Assembly (NCBI GenBank): GCA_036362985.1
Contig: JAYGXS010000001.1
Coordinates: 68,770,488-68,834,487, forward strand
Source of the DNA: Ligula intestinalis
Taxonomy: Eukaryota > Platyhelminthes > Cestoda > Diphyllobothriidea > Diphyllobothriidae
Length of the DNA: 64,000 nt
Direction: 5' to 3'
The notes beneath the pieces are model-generated. The model did no database searches. It saw only the letters and a program-made list of their open reading frames with translations, and was not told the origin of the DNA. Positions 11,010-22,029 of this stretch are shown piece by piece. Position 1 is the stretch's first letter. Every line of letters begins with the position of its first letter. A program made the position numbers and the translations under genes.

Positions 11010-12940
11010 TTCCATATATATATTTGCAGGTAGATTGTTCCGATTACTAGCTCTATAATTGGCAAAAAAAGTCTTCCTTTAAGCACACAATCTTCATGGT
11101 TTGCCAGCGCGCAGTCTAGCCACGAAAGTGTATCCTGGCCATGAAAAAGTCTAGCTAAGATCATTTCCGTTAAAGAGAACGCGGCAGTTCTAAAATAGGA
11201 TTCGCGAACTTGCAGTCCATTAAACGAGACATTTTATTGGGCGACTACCAAGCAATTAAATATTTTTCTGGGTTTTATGGCAGTCTTAAAGTAAGGATAT
11301 CCAGGATTTATGAGCTAGTTTAGCTCGAAGTAAGACTTAGCCAGAAGTCGTTCCTAGACTTCAAAAGAGGCAGGCAAACTTCCACTTAGATTTCTACTCA
11401 ATAAAATGGATTGGCAGAATGCGCGGGTCTTGCCAAAACTCGGGCCAAATTATACAACTACTTAATACTTAATTTGTCAGAGTGTACCTGTGCCATTGTA
11501 GGCAAACGACTGCTTACTGTTTCGATTAAAAGCGTAAGCCTTTGAACTTGAATACATCACAGATTTTTGTTTTACGGAACCCGTATTAATAAGCAACATG
11601 CAGTACTCTAGTTTCTAATTCCTCAGTCTTGTCATAAAGAAATGGTTCTCCTTTGTCGACAATAAGCATACTCAACTCCTTAGAGAACTGGAAAACTCGT
11701 TTAATTTTAAAAGCATTTACCAATAGAAGCGAAAGAAAACAGCTAACGGTGGATCAGGGTTTAAATGGAACTGCAAACTGCAAATTGCAGAAATATTCCA
11801 AACACAATCTAAACACTGCACTTTAGTCAAAACTGTCTTAAAGCCTAAAAACAAATTTTTTATACCTTTTTTACATACTTTGTAAGAGATTGGTCGAGAT
11901 GACTGCTAAATGACATCAACATAAAACGTTAATAGTAAAATCGAGCAAAATAAGCACCAAACGAACAGACAACGACGAAAAAAAGCAATCTGAAGTCCGA
12001 AGGGCCTTTTTGAGGCTTTGACCGTTTGACCGTTAGAATCGACTAGGTTAGGATCAATCCATAGATTAGAATCTAAAATTAGTCGCACGCAAATTCAATC
12101 CAGGGGTATTCCGTTGCCTATTGAACTCAACTTATTTGTTAACTTTTCCATTCCATGACTTTCATCTTTGCCAATATAATATTTTCTTTGTTGAGACCAT
12201 GGGACCTTAACACAATCACAGTGCAGGCGCAGTTCACAAAGGAAAAAACAATTATTTTTTACTCCATGGTTCCTATTGTGTTAACCAAGCATTGCCATTT
12301 TGCTCTCTCATTCAGTGACCCAGGTACGGTTAAAAAGAATTTCAAAATATCCTTCACTTTCTGCGCAAATATCATGAATTTTAAAGATAAAGAACGTTGC
12401 TCTTCACATTTAGTCGAAAACATACACAGCATTCTTTGGGAACCAGTGGTTTAATGTACCAATTTTTGACTTTGACACATGAGGTCGTCGTCAGAGGAAT
12501 GGAATTTGTACGAAACATCAAATCTTTTAATTATTTTTTGGCAACCTGTCTTCCCACTCACTTAATAGCGATGTAGGCATGGATACATTAGGTAAGTCCA
12601 CCGGACCTAGAGTATATACCCGGTCTCGCTTAGTTTGCTGAAGAAGTAACCCTCTGCATGCGAAATATAGCATTCATTTAAAGACTGGATTAATTGTGGT
12701 TTCGGTAATAAAATTGAGTTTATTTATTGAGTATTGCCTTTAATTGATTTTTTTACCATCGAATTCAATTGCTATATACGGACACAAATAAATATATTTT
12801 GTCATTGGTGAACACACCCTAAAAACCTCCATTACCACCATTCCATTTTTATACAATACTGGGGTTATTGGTTGCTAAGTGGGATTAAATAGCCTACCAT
12901 TGCCGCAGTATCCGTCAACCTGATCCACGAATGAATGAAA
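11010..12940. other. No gene recognised
   Basis: AT-rich sequence with only short chance frames. The longest (12155-12454, plus strand) has no motif, no convincing splice sites and a biased hydrophobic composition. Nothing further is supported. Confidence 0.4.
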
Positions 12941-13010
12941 ACTTTCGCATTCTAGGTATTTGCATGGAAGAGGAAGAATAGTTGTCAAGCGCCGGATCAA
13001 TTTGTAAATT

Positions 13011-13055
13011 GTTTTGAGCTTTCGGGCTCTTGCGGGAGTACATCGTCAGAGAGAA
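13011..13055 (-). ncRNA. Hammerhead-like motif, family alpha (AGCU helix III)
   Basis: On the minus strand: CTGACGA, a helix II with ACTC-CCGCAA-GAGC pairing, then CGAAAGCTC. A15.1 to U16.1 would be AGCU, a 4-nt palindrome, and the next base C would be the cleavage position. Helix I (TCTCT against AAAAC) is weak here. This motif lies at the 3' end of the PLE piece 13262-13462, on the same strand. Confidence 0.55.
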
Positions 13056-13261
13056 AAGCGTCCACGAAAACAGGCAACAGTCATAGGGGGTAGGATCAAA
13101 TCAAACGTCATAGGGGAGGGTTACAGGAAGGAGGGTGGGGGAGAGTCTACCGTCAGAAATAAAAGCGCCCACGGAGACAAGCAACAGTTGTAGGGGTAAA
13201 AGCTTATCAAATGTCATACGAGGAGGTGGTAAGTTTGAGAGGGAGGGAGAGGGGGGATTCA

Positions 13262-13462
13262 TTAATCACCAGTGTCCGTCGTGCGGATATTCTTGCGGGG
13301 GATGATGTACACAGGCGCCAACTCAAAACATCTGTTCACTGCGTTGTCATCCTGGGCCCAGGCATCAATAAGTTCGCATTCGGTCTTGCTCTCGGCGTGA
13401 GCAATCATCCTCGTCGCTGCAAAGTTAAAGTCGTGGCCCGTATCATAGGTGTGGGCTGCCAC
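13262..13462 (-). pseudogene. PLE C-terminal coding fragment
   Basis: The frame reads AAHTYDTGHDFNFAAT, then a stretch ending in NAVNRCFELAPVY. This is the region C-terminal to GIY-YIG in PLE proteins; equivalents appear at 30.9-31.2 kb and 48.85-49.1 kb. The GIY-YIG core and RT are missing. It belongs to a different PLE family from the foldbacks at 2 and 10 kb. Confidence 0.7.
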
Positions 13463-13641
13463 TTGCGACAGTGCTCCTTCCCCTTCAACTGTTGCTTGTC
13501 TCCATGGGCGCTTTTATTTCTGACGGTAGACTCTCCCCTTCTCTCTGCTCCCTCTTTCTCCCACTACCCCCCCCCCCCCCCCCCCCCACGTTTGATTAGC
13601 AGCTACCCCCTATAACAGTTGCCTGTTTTTCGTGGATGCTT

Positions 13642-13690
13642 TATCTCTGACGATGGACTTCCGCAAGAGCCCGAAACCTCAGAACAGTAA
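13642..13690 (+). ncRNA. Hammerhead-like motif, family alpha (right arm)
   Basis: CTGACGA at 13647-13653, helix II GGACTTCCGCAAGAGCCC, then GAAACCTC at 13673-13680. Helix I pairs UCU with AGA on both sides of the core. The palindrome is broken here (ACCU instead of AGCU), so this copy is likely less active than its partner. Confidence 0.5.
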
Positions 13691-13830
13691 ACAAATTGAT
13701 CCGGTGCTCGACAACTCTTCTTCCGATTCCATCAACCTGATTTTTATTATGACTGTGAAGAACTTCGCTCATCAGCTTCTTCATCTTCTAAGAAATAAAC
13801 GTGCGACCCTGAGGTAAGCCCTCCGTTTGA

Positions 13831-15830
13831 AAGTTAATATGGATATGTGAGCTTAAATCCACCAGCCACAGCGAGCAACCTACGTAATACTCAGGAGCCG
13901 CTAACAGGTAGGCTTTCAACCAGTATCTTCCATCTCCGTATGGTGCATCCCGCAAATCTGCAATTCCTTGAGCACGTCCATAGGCACCTATCTTCGTACA
14001 CAGCTAAATGGAACTATATTTTGTGGCTTTTAAAGGGGAGGATGTACACATTCACAGTAACACTAATAAATTGCTACAATGTTTATTTGAGACGCCATTC
14101 GTTTCTGTTGTCCATTCAAAAGGAATTTTGTATGCGTACGTCATATATTTAAATTGCAATACTGAGTAACTATCCAAAGGGTAAGGCGAATAAGATGTAT
14201 TCCTTCTCAGTCATTTGTTCAGACTTGTATTTTTTCTTTCATCGGCAATTTTGACTGGTTTGAATACACAGTTGCAAAAAAAACAAAGCACAGGTAACTT
14301 TCCGTCAAAAAAACAATTTTAAGTCAAGATTAGTAAAAATAAGAAACTGATTTTTCACAGCCTGTCTTATATTAAGCTCAAATAGGGCGCACGTTTTCTT
14401 TTTCTCACACGGTGGGCTTCCATCGATTATTGGAAGGTCAAAACGGCAAATCTTTTGATTTCAGTGTTCTATCTTGCCATGGTTCCTTTATTTTCAAGAC
14501 CGAAACCTAGTGATGAGATTTTAATATTCGTTTTTGGGGAGAGAACTTTTGCTCTCCCAAAACCTTTACTCCTGTAGTTTTTAACCGAATAAAGTACAGT
14601 CATTGCTGGAATTGCACGCCGAAGAGTGGTTGAATGTAGCTATCCTTATTAGTCTCAATTTATAAAAGGTATTTAATGCTTATGCACAGCTGTTTTTTGT
14701 CGGCAACAGTTTGTTCTAGGACACAAATTTTCCCATCGTCCGTTATCAGAAATGTTTTCTCTGCCAATATGTATACCTGTACCCCTAATTCCACTTAGCG
14801 CACTTTGCCTACCGAACGTTTCTTTCAAAAAATCTCTCATTAAGAAATGAGTGCTTCGATGAAAGTACAGCTAACGCATGCACACGATATATTTTTTAAG
14901 TCGTTGGTCCTTTAGCAGTAAAAGTTTACAGTTGGTCAACCAAATTACTTGTACGTTTTCTGGTTCTCCGTAATTTTTCAAACCAAAACTCCACCGACAG
15001 TACACCTGCTCATAAGTGTCTGTTATTTTTGTTCTATCTTTCGCATGATAAAAGAAAATCTGATAATTTTGGTCCTTCTACCCTTTTTCGTTGTTCCATA
15101 AATAAATGTATGTATGTGGAGTTTGCATAATAGAAATGGACCATTATGTACACAGATGTAGCCCTATGGTTTCATTTACAAGCGTAAGCAACGAACAGTG
15201 GTATTTCGGACGCTATCTGTTTACCATGAAGAACAGGCAGACTTAGATTACAGGATATCTTTGCATTTCAATTCCCCCAACGTATGACAATTTTGGACCT
15301 TCTTGGTGCTTACGGTCTCTAGAATTGGTTTACAAGGGGAGGTTTTAGTTATTTTATTTATTTATTCTACAGAATGAAGGTTTAATTCAATAGAGGTAAA
15401 ACGGAGCCAATACATATATGCTAACTTACCTGTGGGATAATATTTGTCAACGAAACCATTGCAACTACATCTCCCATGCGTAAAATGTGCAGTCTTTGAT
15501 TCCCTCGACTGCTTTTCAGCGTGTCTCGTCTGCTGCGCACGCAAACCTAGCATGAGAATATCATGATGCATCAAACTCTATCACTTGGAAGGTTGTTTAA
15601 CTCAGACTTCATGGATAGTTCAGTTTGTATTTATGCGACTGGCGAAGTGGGAGTCAAGCTACCTCGGCTCATTTCTAACGTGACATCTGGTCCGCTAATA
15701 CATGCGAGCTCCATCCCGTTCATCACCTTTTGTGTACAGTCCGGGTGTTTTCGTGTCTGGAAAGCCAGGTCGTGCATCTGGCACGCGCATAAGAGTCCCT
15801 AGCTATTGCAACAACCACATCAATTTCCGC
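13831..15830. other. No gene recognised
   Basis: AT-rich sequence with scattered short frames. No splice-supported exon, repeat pair or RNA gene was identified in this stretch. Confidence 0.35.
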
Positions 15831-15839
15831 ACCCGATCC

Positions 15840-16180
15840 GGACCGTGGGCAGTGAATAGAGAGTGGGGCTGACGGTCCAGCACATTAAATCCCCCAATAA
15901 AAAATCTGACAGGCGTGCAGCCATTACGTTGCGTCTTAAACCGTGGCTAAGAAGGTTACAACTGCGGAATAACTCAGACTACGCCATCAGTCAGTCCAGT
16001 GCGTCTGTGTGGAGTAGCCCTCTGATGGTCTAAGAACCGGGCTACAATGGCTCCCTCTTAATGTGGCCTCTGTGATATTCTCACTCCGTAGGATTCGAGC
16101 CAGGTGTAGGCGGCATGCTTAGGGCGGCTGCGGTCGTGATAGCCATCGCTGCCCTCTCCTGTCTCCAGTGGTCTTGACTT
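15840..16180 (+). repeat. Dispersed GC-richer repeat (paralog at 44.8 kb)
   Basis: The stretch has higher GC than its surroundings. The part ATGTGGCCTCTGTGATA..CTCACTCCGT at about 16056-16090, with the AGGTGTAGGCGGC that follows, matches 44834-44885 with scattered differences. The 44.8 kb copy lies just downstream of a LINE endonuclease relic, so this may be the 3' part of the same retroelement. That link is inferred. Confidence 0.45.
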
Positions 16181-17111
16181 GGTTATGACACTGGGTCCAC
16201 GGGGAGGAGTAGGAGATGCAGAGCAAATATACTTCTGCTATAATTTAGTTCCTGTGCAAGTCATACTTCCCGCACCACATCGTTGTAATGAACGCGGTGG
16301 AAATCGTGGAAACCGACTGTCAAACTGTTGTTTGTTGCGTTATTTTAACCATAGGACAGGCCATGCGGTTGATGTGCTGGCCAAATAAGGTGGCTAGACT
16401 GGTATATGGCACGCGTTATTGGGGATGCGCAGCCATAATGAACGCCGCACAGAGGGATTGTGTTAGCAATCATGGGCGCAGGTGCACGCCACCTCAGCCG
16501 AATACGCCTGCGTTGCCTCCGATCCTCTTGACTCTGCAATGCTACCGGTTTTATTTGGGTGATAGAGTAAGAGCGTGCAGGAGATACAGTCCAAATCTAC
16601 AGTCAATATAAACTGATTCACATGACATGCACCGTCCCTGCATCCACCTTGCTCTGAGGCATATGGCGGACATAACCAGAATCCACCATATAACTATAAC
16701 TCAGAGCATCAACAGTTTTTCTTCTTGTGTTTGCATTATAATATTAGTCTTTTCGTAATGTCAGACTTCAAATAATGTCTGGTTTAAGGTTGCAATTTTA
16801 ACGGGTAGTGTTAAGTCGATGCTAAGCGTGGATTCTGTGTAGAAAAGAAAGGAACTCTAAGGACCTGCACCTCAGTAGTTCGTGCGATTATGCATTTGGC
16901 GTTTATAATGGAAAAAACAGAAAGGCAGAAAGACAGATAAGTCAATATTAGCATCCGCTCACAATTGTGGATATAGATAGGGGTTTGTTAGAATAAATAG
17001 GAAGCGGTGGATTAAATAATCTAATAATAGGCAATAATTGAAATATGGATGAATGTAAAACATGTAATTAACATTTTTTTATGAAAGTAGAGTTAACTGT
17101 TATTTTTTATT

Positions 17112-17375
17112 TTAGGTCAATAAAAATCTTCCAAGACTGCAGCCATTGTCGGGATTGTTTTCTGGCACAGAATGGTGAAGAAAAACATTGATTGCTTCGG
17201 TCACACTAGGAGTTTTTGTGTCATATAACTGTTTCCAAAAAGCATAATTTGATGGATCTTTTATTCTAACGTTGGGGCAACAGTTTGTACTAAAAAAAGT
17301 TTGCGCCAATACGACATACACGCAGACATATAAGCGAACAATAAAACAATCAAGTCGTGATAACACAAACTTCAT
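17112..17375 (-). CDS. Small secreted-type ORF or terminal exon, unrecognised
   Basis: An 87-residue minus-strand frame starts with a possible signal sequence (MKFVLSRLDCFIVRLYVCVY, then VVLAQ). It continues with a protein-like part (CCPNVRIKDPSNYAFWKQLY) and has AATAAA within about 15 bp after the stop. A TTTTTTTAG inside it could instead be a splice acceptor, making the second half a terminal exon. No family is recognised. Both readings are tentative. Confidence 0.25.
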   Translation of the reverse strand: MKFVLSRLDCFIVRLYVCVYVVLAQTFFSTNCCPNVRIKDPSNYAFWKQLYDTKTPSVTEAINVFLHHSVPENNPDNGCSLGRFLLT

Positions 17376-18429
17376 CCACGTTAAAGGAACCCTGAATCTT
17401 AAGGGTTTATGAATTATTTCTCATTCTATCAGACGTAGGGCAACCGCACCATAGTTAGTACTACTTATGAACACCACAGAAGTGATCGCTGATACCTGAT
17501 AATCGTTGTACGCAGATCTACCTTCTATTTTGTAAAAAAGTCTAGTTCCACATATATCGGTGAAACATGTTTACCTTAAAGCCTAATTGAGAAACCACAG
17601 ATCAACTTCCATAGCGGTGGGCAACTTTCAGTATAATAAGGAAGTCGCCTTTAGAATATTAAGATCTGCACATTGCTTGAAAGAATATCTTTCTCCTTCT
17701 ATTCTCATAACCATTAGATTAGGTCAAAGAGACAAGAACGCCTTCTGCATTTGTCATGCAAAACCTGTAAACCGAACAATTTGTGCAGAAGAGAACACAA
17801 TTCAATAGCTAAATAAAAGGTTCCTTAATTTGTTCAATGCAATTTGATGACTTTTTCGAAATAGATACTGATTTAAACGATAGGAGCAAAGGTTCCACTT
17901 TGGACACAAAAAAACACATTAACTACAAGGATACGGCCTAATTTGATGCAGTAGTTTACAAAAAGGCATATTTTCTACAGTGATTGCAGTTATGTACCCC
18001 TGTGCGGTTATAGTGAGGAATAGGTCTTGAAATTACTCTTTTAAGTTATCAAAACATTTAAATTTTGGTTTCTCGGCACATATTATATGCACCTTCTAGC
18101 ACTTAGCAACCATATCAGCAGCATATGTGCTAGTAGGATATCTTAATGAGTCTTTTTTAGATTTTGTGTTTGTATACCTCAGCTACGAGGGCTATCGCTA
18201 ATCAAAAGGATCTTTGGTGCCACATTCCCTCAGAATTTATCGTCTCAAGTGAATCCAAAGGACTTCATTCGAAGTTAAAATCTTAATTAAGAGCAACACA
18301 TCTATATTTTGCATATATATATATCTTAACATAGGTGAAGATACGAGGCCTAGATAAATTATCTCGATCATCATCCCCCAAAGAAGGCGAAGAAGAAACA
18401 AGGCGCTGTCTTGGACCACACTGTAATTG

Positions 18430-18473
18430 TGTTGACGTTTCGGAAATACACTATTTTCCATCATCAGAGTGGT
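18430..18473 (-). ncRNA. Hammerhead-like motif at PLE 3' end (ACGU helix III)
   Basis: On the minus strand: CTGATGA, a strong helix II (GGAAA pairing with TTTCC around an AT-rich loop), GAAA, then CGTC. A15.1 to U16.1 would be ACGU, a palindrome, with C as the cleavage base. It lies in the terminal repeat at the 3' end of the PLE, on the coding strand. Helix I is short and imperfect. Confidence 0.5.
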
Positions 18474-18559
18474 GGGTTGCGTGTTCCTGCTTGCCGAGAG
18501 TTGGAATGCCGCGCAGCCCATCTGGTGTTGTAGCGATGGCTGACGCATGAGCGCTGAAC

Positions 18560-19440
18560 TTCGTGCTGTCCGTGGATTGGCTGTGGCACCTCCATTGTGG
18601 GTGACTGGCGCCCGTGTGTATCATCCGTTGCCTGTCCTTGAGTCATTAACGCGTCTAAGTTAACCCGTCCGGTAGTGTGACCACCGCCCGACCTCCCCTC
18701 TGAGCCGGATGCGCGGATCAGCCCTCGGTTCGGGTCTGGTGTCCATCGGTGGGTAGGTAAGTCATCCCGGTCGTGTGCGTGGCGAAGGGCCCACTCTGCC
18801 CATCCTCCTACATCCCCCATCGCCTGTCTGTCTGTTGTTGTCACCATCAGGTCTGTGTGCGTATTGTGTGCACTTGGCCGGCTACTATCGGCTCTCCTTC
18901 CATACTCAGGTGGCTGGACCGGTTGGCATTCAAAGTGTGGACCCGGCTCACATGCTTGTGCTCGTCGGTGGATTGATGACTCATGTCGGCCGTTTGAGTC
19001 GCGATTAGTTCTCCCCTGCCACGTCGGTGACCACTGTTGACGAAGTTGCAAGTCGCTTGCTAGCGCCGGCAGCGGCCTCGTCGGGGCTGACTGGAGTCTT
19101 GTCCGGAGGGCCTGAAAGGCTGGATTTAAATCAATATTTCTGTTGATTGTGTCCACGGATGCCCAACTTTCAAGCACCAATCTGGTCATCTTGTCGTTGG
19201 ATCGGCCGATGACTTTGGCGTTTTCGAAAGTGAACTTATGCTTCTCCTGGTCCATGTGGCCGTATATCAGTGACAGTTTATCCTCGCAATCTACTGCAAG
19301 TTGATGTTCATGCAGTATTGTGCAGAGGAGTTTACCCTTCTTCACCAACATACCGTGCACTGCAATTTTGGCATGGTATGCTGTAGACCACTGCAGATTG
19401 TTCCGTTGCCGGCAGCGGGTACTTAGATCTCATTATCTGC
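18560..19440 (-). pseudogene. PLE GIY-YIG endonuclease domain and tail (frameshifted)
   Basis: One frame reads STIRQQIMRSKYPLPATEQS followed by VVYSIPCQNCSARYVGEEG and a stop. The adjacent frame (from 19360) continues LCTILHEHQLAV, SLIYGHMDQEKHKFTFENAK, VIGRSNDKMTRLVLESWAS and TINRNIDLNPAFQALR. Together these give the Cys pair, the YVG motif and the conserved C-terminal block of a PLE endonuclease, split by a one-base-type frameshift. The last part (to about 18560) is low-complexity and probably tail. Confidence 0.8.
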
Positions 19441-19455
19441 TGCCGGATGGTTGAA

Positions 19456-20941
19456 TCAGGTTTTATGGGCCACCCCAATTCCGAAAGGGTTCAGGAGTCG
19501 AGCTGTCGCTTCCGAAACATTTTTCACGTAGGGGATCGATGGCCAGAACTTTGGTTTTTCGTCGTCTGGTCGACTTCGGAAGGGGCTTCGTCGGCACTCA
19601 CGTATGAAGGATCGCGGATAACCGTTAGATATGAACAGGGAATTGAGGTTTTTCGCCTCCACCTTTTTCCCGTCCTCATCGCTGCAGTGTGTTTCAATGC
19701 GTTGGAATAGAGATCTAACGCAACTGCGTTTGTGACCAATTGTGTGGTTACTTTGGAATTGCACGATGCGTTTGGTGTTCGTTGCCTTCCCATAGACCGT
19801 AGTTTTTGTCCTCCCCTCGGAAGTTCTCTTGACATGCACATCCAGGAAATGCAACCGGTCGTTATATTCCTCTTCCATCGTAAATTGGATGTCAGGGAAT
19901 ATAGAATTCAGTAAGGTCTTAAAGCTCTGAACGTCTTTCTTTTTGATTTCTGGACGTATCTGGTCCAGAATTTTGGACAGTAAGCCCGGAAGACTAGTCG
20001 TTCTAGCCTCTGCAGGACTGCCTCGGCAATTAGTCCCAACAGAGGGCAGCCCATCGGTTTTCTCTCGTCTGTTCATAAACCTGGTTGTTGAAGCTGAAGA
20101 AAGTTCTGAGGCACAATTCCAACAGCTCAGTGACGTGTTGTCGTTTAAGTTGCTGGTCCTCGTCCTCATACTTTTCGGCGAGTAGTTCATCAATAGTGCT
20201 TACGGCGTCTGTGGCTTTTGCGGTCAGTGCTTCTCCTCTTTTGAGGGCCCCGGACTTCTTCAGCTTGTCAATCGCCCTGATAACGCTGTTCACATGTTTC
20301 TTGAACTCTCCCGCTCCCGAAAGCTGGTAGGCGTTTTTGTCCTCCAACAGACCTTGTAGCTTCGCCGTGTACTCAGTCTTATCCATGACAACCGTCGAGC
20401 GTCCCTTTTCGGCTGGCAAGGTGACGATATCCCTCATCTTTCGGATTTGCATAAGTTCTCGGACTTCTGCCTCGGAGATCGTCGTCAAAGGTTTGTGCTG
20501 GAGGAGGAGAGTTGACACTAGCTGTCGCAAGGCGTTCTTACTCTCTTCGTTCGCTTCACACTTCTGGAGCACCGATTCGAAAGATGCGACAAAGTCTACG
20601 GGGCAAGCATCTCTCGTGTTGAACTTTGTGTCGTAGGATAAGGCTGCCAACTGTTGTTGAGTGAGAGGACGTGATGAAAAGTTATGGACCAGGGCACCAT
20701 CAGCAGGGGACTGATTTGTTGGACCTATTCTGGCGAACTTCTGAAGCAGTTGGCTGTCGCGTAGCCGTCGGTGACTTTGTGCGGTATTGAGTTTTGTAGC
20801 TTCTAGAGTTTTTAGGTCATTCGTGCTAAACATCAACTGGCAAGTGGAGGAAAGCTGTTGTATTTTTCGTTCGTATCTATGGATCCGGGAGTGGGAGTCT
20901 CGTATCAAGAACCTGATCATCTTCTTTTTGAATTCTGCCAT
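19456..20941 (-). pseudogene. PLE N-terminal domain and reverse transcriptase (broken)
   Basis: From 20941 the frame carries HNFSSRPLTQQQLAALSYDT and later LPAEKGRSTVVMDKTEYTAK, both typical of PLE proteins before the RT fingers, then TFFSFNNQVYEQTRE. A frameshift near 20055 moves the reading to a frame with KPMGCPLLGLIAEAVLQRLE and FWTRYV. After RYV (19953-19958) the catalytic Asp-Asp and the following residues are missing. A third frame resumes with KKKDVQSFKTLLNSIFPDIQ, FLDVHVKRTSEGRTKTTVYG and NGYPRSFIREC, the RT thumb region. It therefore cannot polymerise. Confidence 0.85.
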
Positions 20942-21047
20942 TGTCCGTCAGCACAGTTCAGTCTTTACTGGCAGGCGTCAGCTATCGCTACCACACCAGA
21001 TGGGCTGCGCAGCATTCCAACTCCCGGCAAGCAGGAACACACAACCC

Positions 21048-21093
21048 ACCACTCCGATGATGGAAAACAGTGTATTTTAGAAACGTCAGCACA
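21048..21093 (+). ncRNA. Hammerhead-like motif in the upstream PLE terminal repeat
   Basis: This is the inverted copy of the motif at 18430-18473. CCGATGA (21054-21060) replaces CTGATGA, a change of a core base. GAAACGTC (21080-21087) is kept, so the ACGU palindrome remains. It points away from the PLE reading frame. The core change probably abolishes or weakens activity. Confidence 0.45.
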
Positions 21094-21156
21094 ATTACAG
21101 TGTTGTCCAAGACAGCGCCTTGTTTCTTCTTCGCCTTCTTTTGGGGATGCTGATAT

Positions 21157-21355
21157 ATAGCAGTAAGTGGGGTATGACAGTATCTGGGGGTAACTTGACA
21201 TAGAACTGTTTCGGGCTTATTAGCCTTCATCAGCCAAGCATAAGCCTGAACACCAGCTGGTCGGACAACACAAACAAACGCACTCACAGACGGCGCAGTT
21301 GGTCCACCACTGGAGTCTATCAGATAGGTCATAAGCACTTTATCGAACCGCAGTT
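21157..21355 (-). repeat. Retrozyme-like repeat unit, copy A
   Basis: About 195 bp starting at CAGTAAGTGGGGTATGACAG (on the plus strand) is repeated directly at about 21528-21720 with about 93 percent identity. It contains the hammerhead 21194-21238. It directly abuts the terminal repeat of the dead PLE. Confidence 0.75.
21194..21238 (-). ncRNA. Hammerhead ribozyme copy A, family gamma (site mutated)
   Basis: The minus strand reads CUUGG-CUGAUGA-A-GGCU-AAUA-AGCC-C-GAAA-CAG-UU-CUA-UG-UCAAG. Helices I and II are perfect. Compared with copy B, helix III has a C-A mismatch, and the base before the cut is G (UG instead of UA). Hammerheads need any base but G there, so this copy should not cleave. 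Confidence 0.7.
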
Positions 21356-21401
21356 CATCAGCACCTCGCCACCTGCCATTTGCTGTCACTGCTGATCGGG
21401 T

Positions 21402-21866
21402 ATATATTCACTCAGAAATGTGCGAACACCGATCGAATAAGCTTACGAACTAAACAATGTTCATGTGGTGGTCAGAGGTCCCCAACGGGTGACCGCTTGC
21501 CAAGCCGATGCTGGCCAATTCATAATAGCAGTAAGTGGGGTATGACAGCATCTGGAGGTAACTTGATACAGAACTGTTTCGGGCTTATTAGCCTTCATCA
21601 GCCAAGCATAACTCTGAACACCAGCTGGTCGGACAACACAAACAAACGCACTCACAGACGGCGTAGTTGGTCTTCCACTGGAGTCTATCAGATGGGTCAT
21701 AAGCACTTCATCGAACCCCCATCACACCCCACTTACTGCTATTATGACTTGGCCGGCATTGGCCTGGCAGGCGGTCACCCGTTGGGGACCTCTGACAACC
21801 ACATGAACTTTGTTTAGTTCGGAAGCCTACTCGATCGGTGTTCGCACATTTCTGAGTGAATATATA
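21402..21866. mobile_element. Small TIR element carrying hammerhead copy B
   Basis: Inverted repeats of about 140 bp (21402-21545 and 21722-21866; both read ATTCACTCAGAAATGTGCGA from the outside) flank the repeat unit with hammerhead copy B. The right arm ends in a (TA)n run. There is no coding capacity. It resembles a non-autonomous retrozyme or PLE-derived unit more than a DNA transposon, because its core is the ribozyme repeat; no target-site duplication was clear. Confidence 0.65.
21562..21606 (-). ncRNA. Hammerhead ribozyme copy B, family gamma (intact)
   Basis: All core positions are present: helix I CUUGG with UCAAG (5 bp, one G-U), CUGAUGA, helix II GGCU-AAUA-AGCC, GAAA, helix III CAG-UU-CUG, and the cleavage dinucleotide UA. 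The cut would fall between plus-strand positions 21567 and 21566. A 2-nt loop is sterically tight, so two copies pairing through ACAGUUCUGU is a likely alternative. Copy A lies exactly 368 nt downstream on the same strand. Confidence 0.75.
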
Positions 21867-22029
21867 TATATATATAGTACATTCCACAATAAATGGTAGT
21901 TTAAGTAGTAGGAATTCGACATGGCAAAGGTATTATACCATACTCCCGACATAGTTACATCGGCAAAATATGTGCCTGTGTTATTGTAAGTACATCTGCC
22001 GGGAATACGGTAAAACAGCATATATGTAT

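Larger units (their letters stand above)
12945..13745. mobile_element. Penelope-like element foldback 3 with paired hammerheads
   Basis: The left arm (about 12950-13190) and right arm (about 13484-13740) are inverted copies of a PLE 3' tail. Each arm ends in a hammerhead-like motif and holds a second, truncated copy of the CTGACGRTRKACTC segment about 105 bp further in, so each arm contains a direct duplication. Between the arms, on the minus strand, is the C-terminal PLE coding piece 13262-13462, whose 3' tail is the left arm. The right arm therefore sits inverted at the 5'-truncated end of the coding piece. A C-homopolymer at about 13567-13587 interrupts the right arm. Confidence 0.75.
18362..21155 (-). 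mobile_element. Near-complete, dead Penelope-like element
   Basis: The element runs on the minus strand and is bounded by inverted terminal repeats of about 185 bp (18362-18548 and 20971-21155, about 90 percent identical). Between them, in order, are the N-terminal PLE domain, the reverse transcriptase, the GIY-YIG endonuclease and a C-terminal tail. PLEs are retroelements whose RT is related to telomerase; they insert with help from the GIY-YIG nuclease. The reading frame is broken at least three times and the RT active site is deleted. Both terminal repeats carry a hammerhead-like motif. Confidence 0.85.

Noticed and set aside
12475..12512. CTGACGA with a GAC/GTC stem on the minus strand
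   Set aside because: GAAA is missing (AAAG), helix III is unclear, and no PLE tail is recognisable next to it.
18464..19000. Long minus-strand frame after the GIY-YIG block, with many Arg, His and Gln
   Set aside because: Low-complexity extension of the PLE frame past its conserved end; plus-strand frames over it are shadows.
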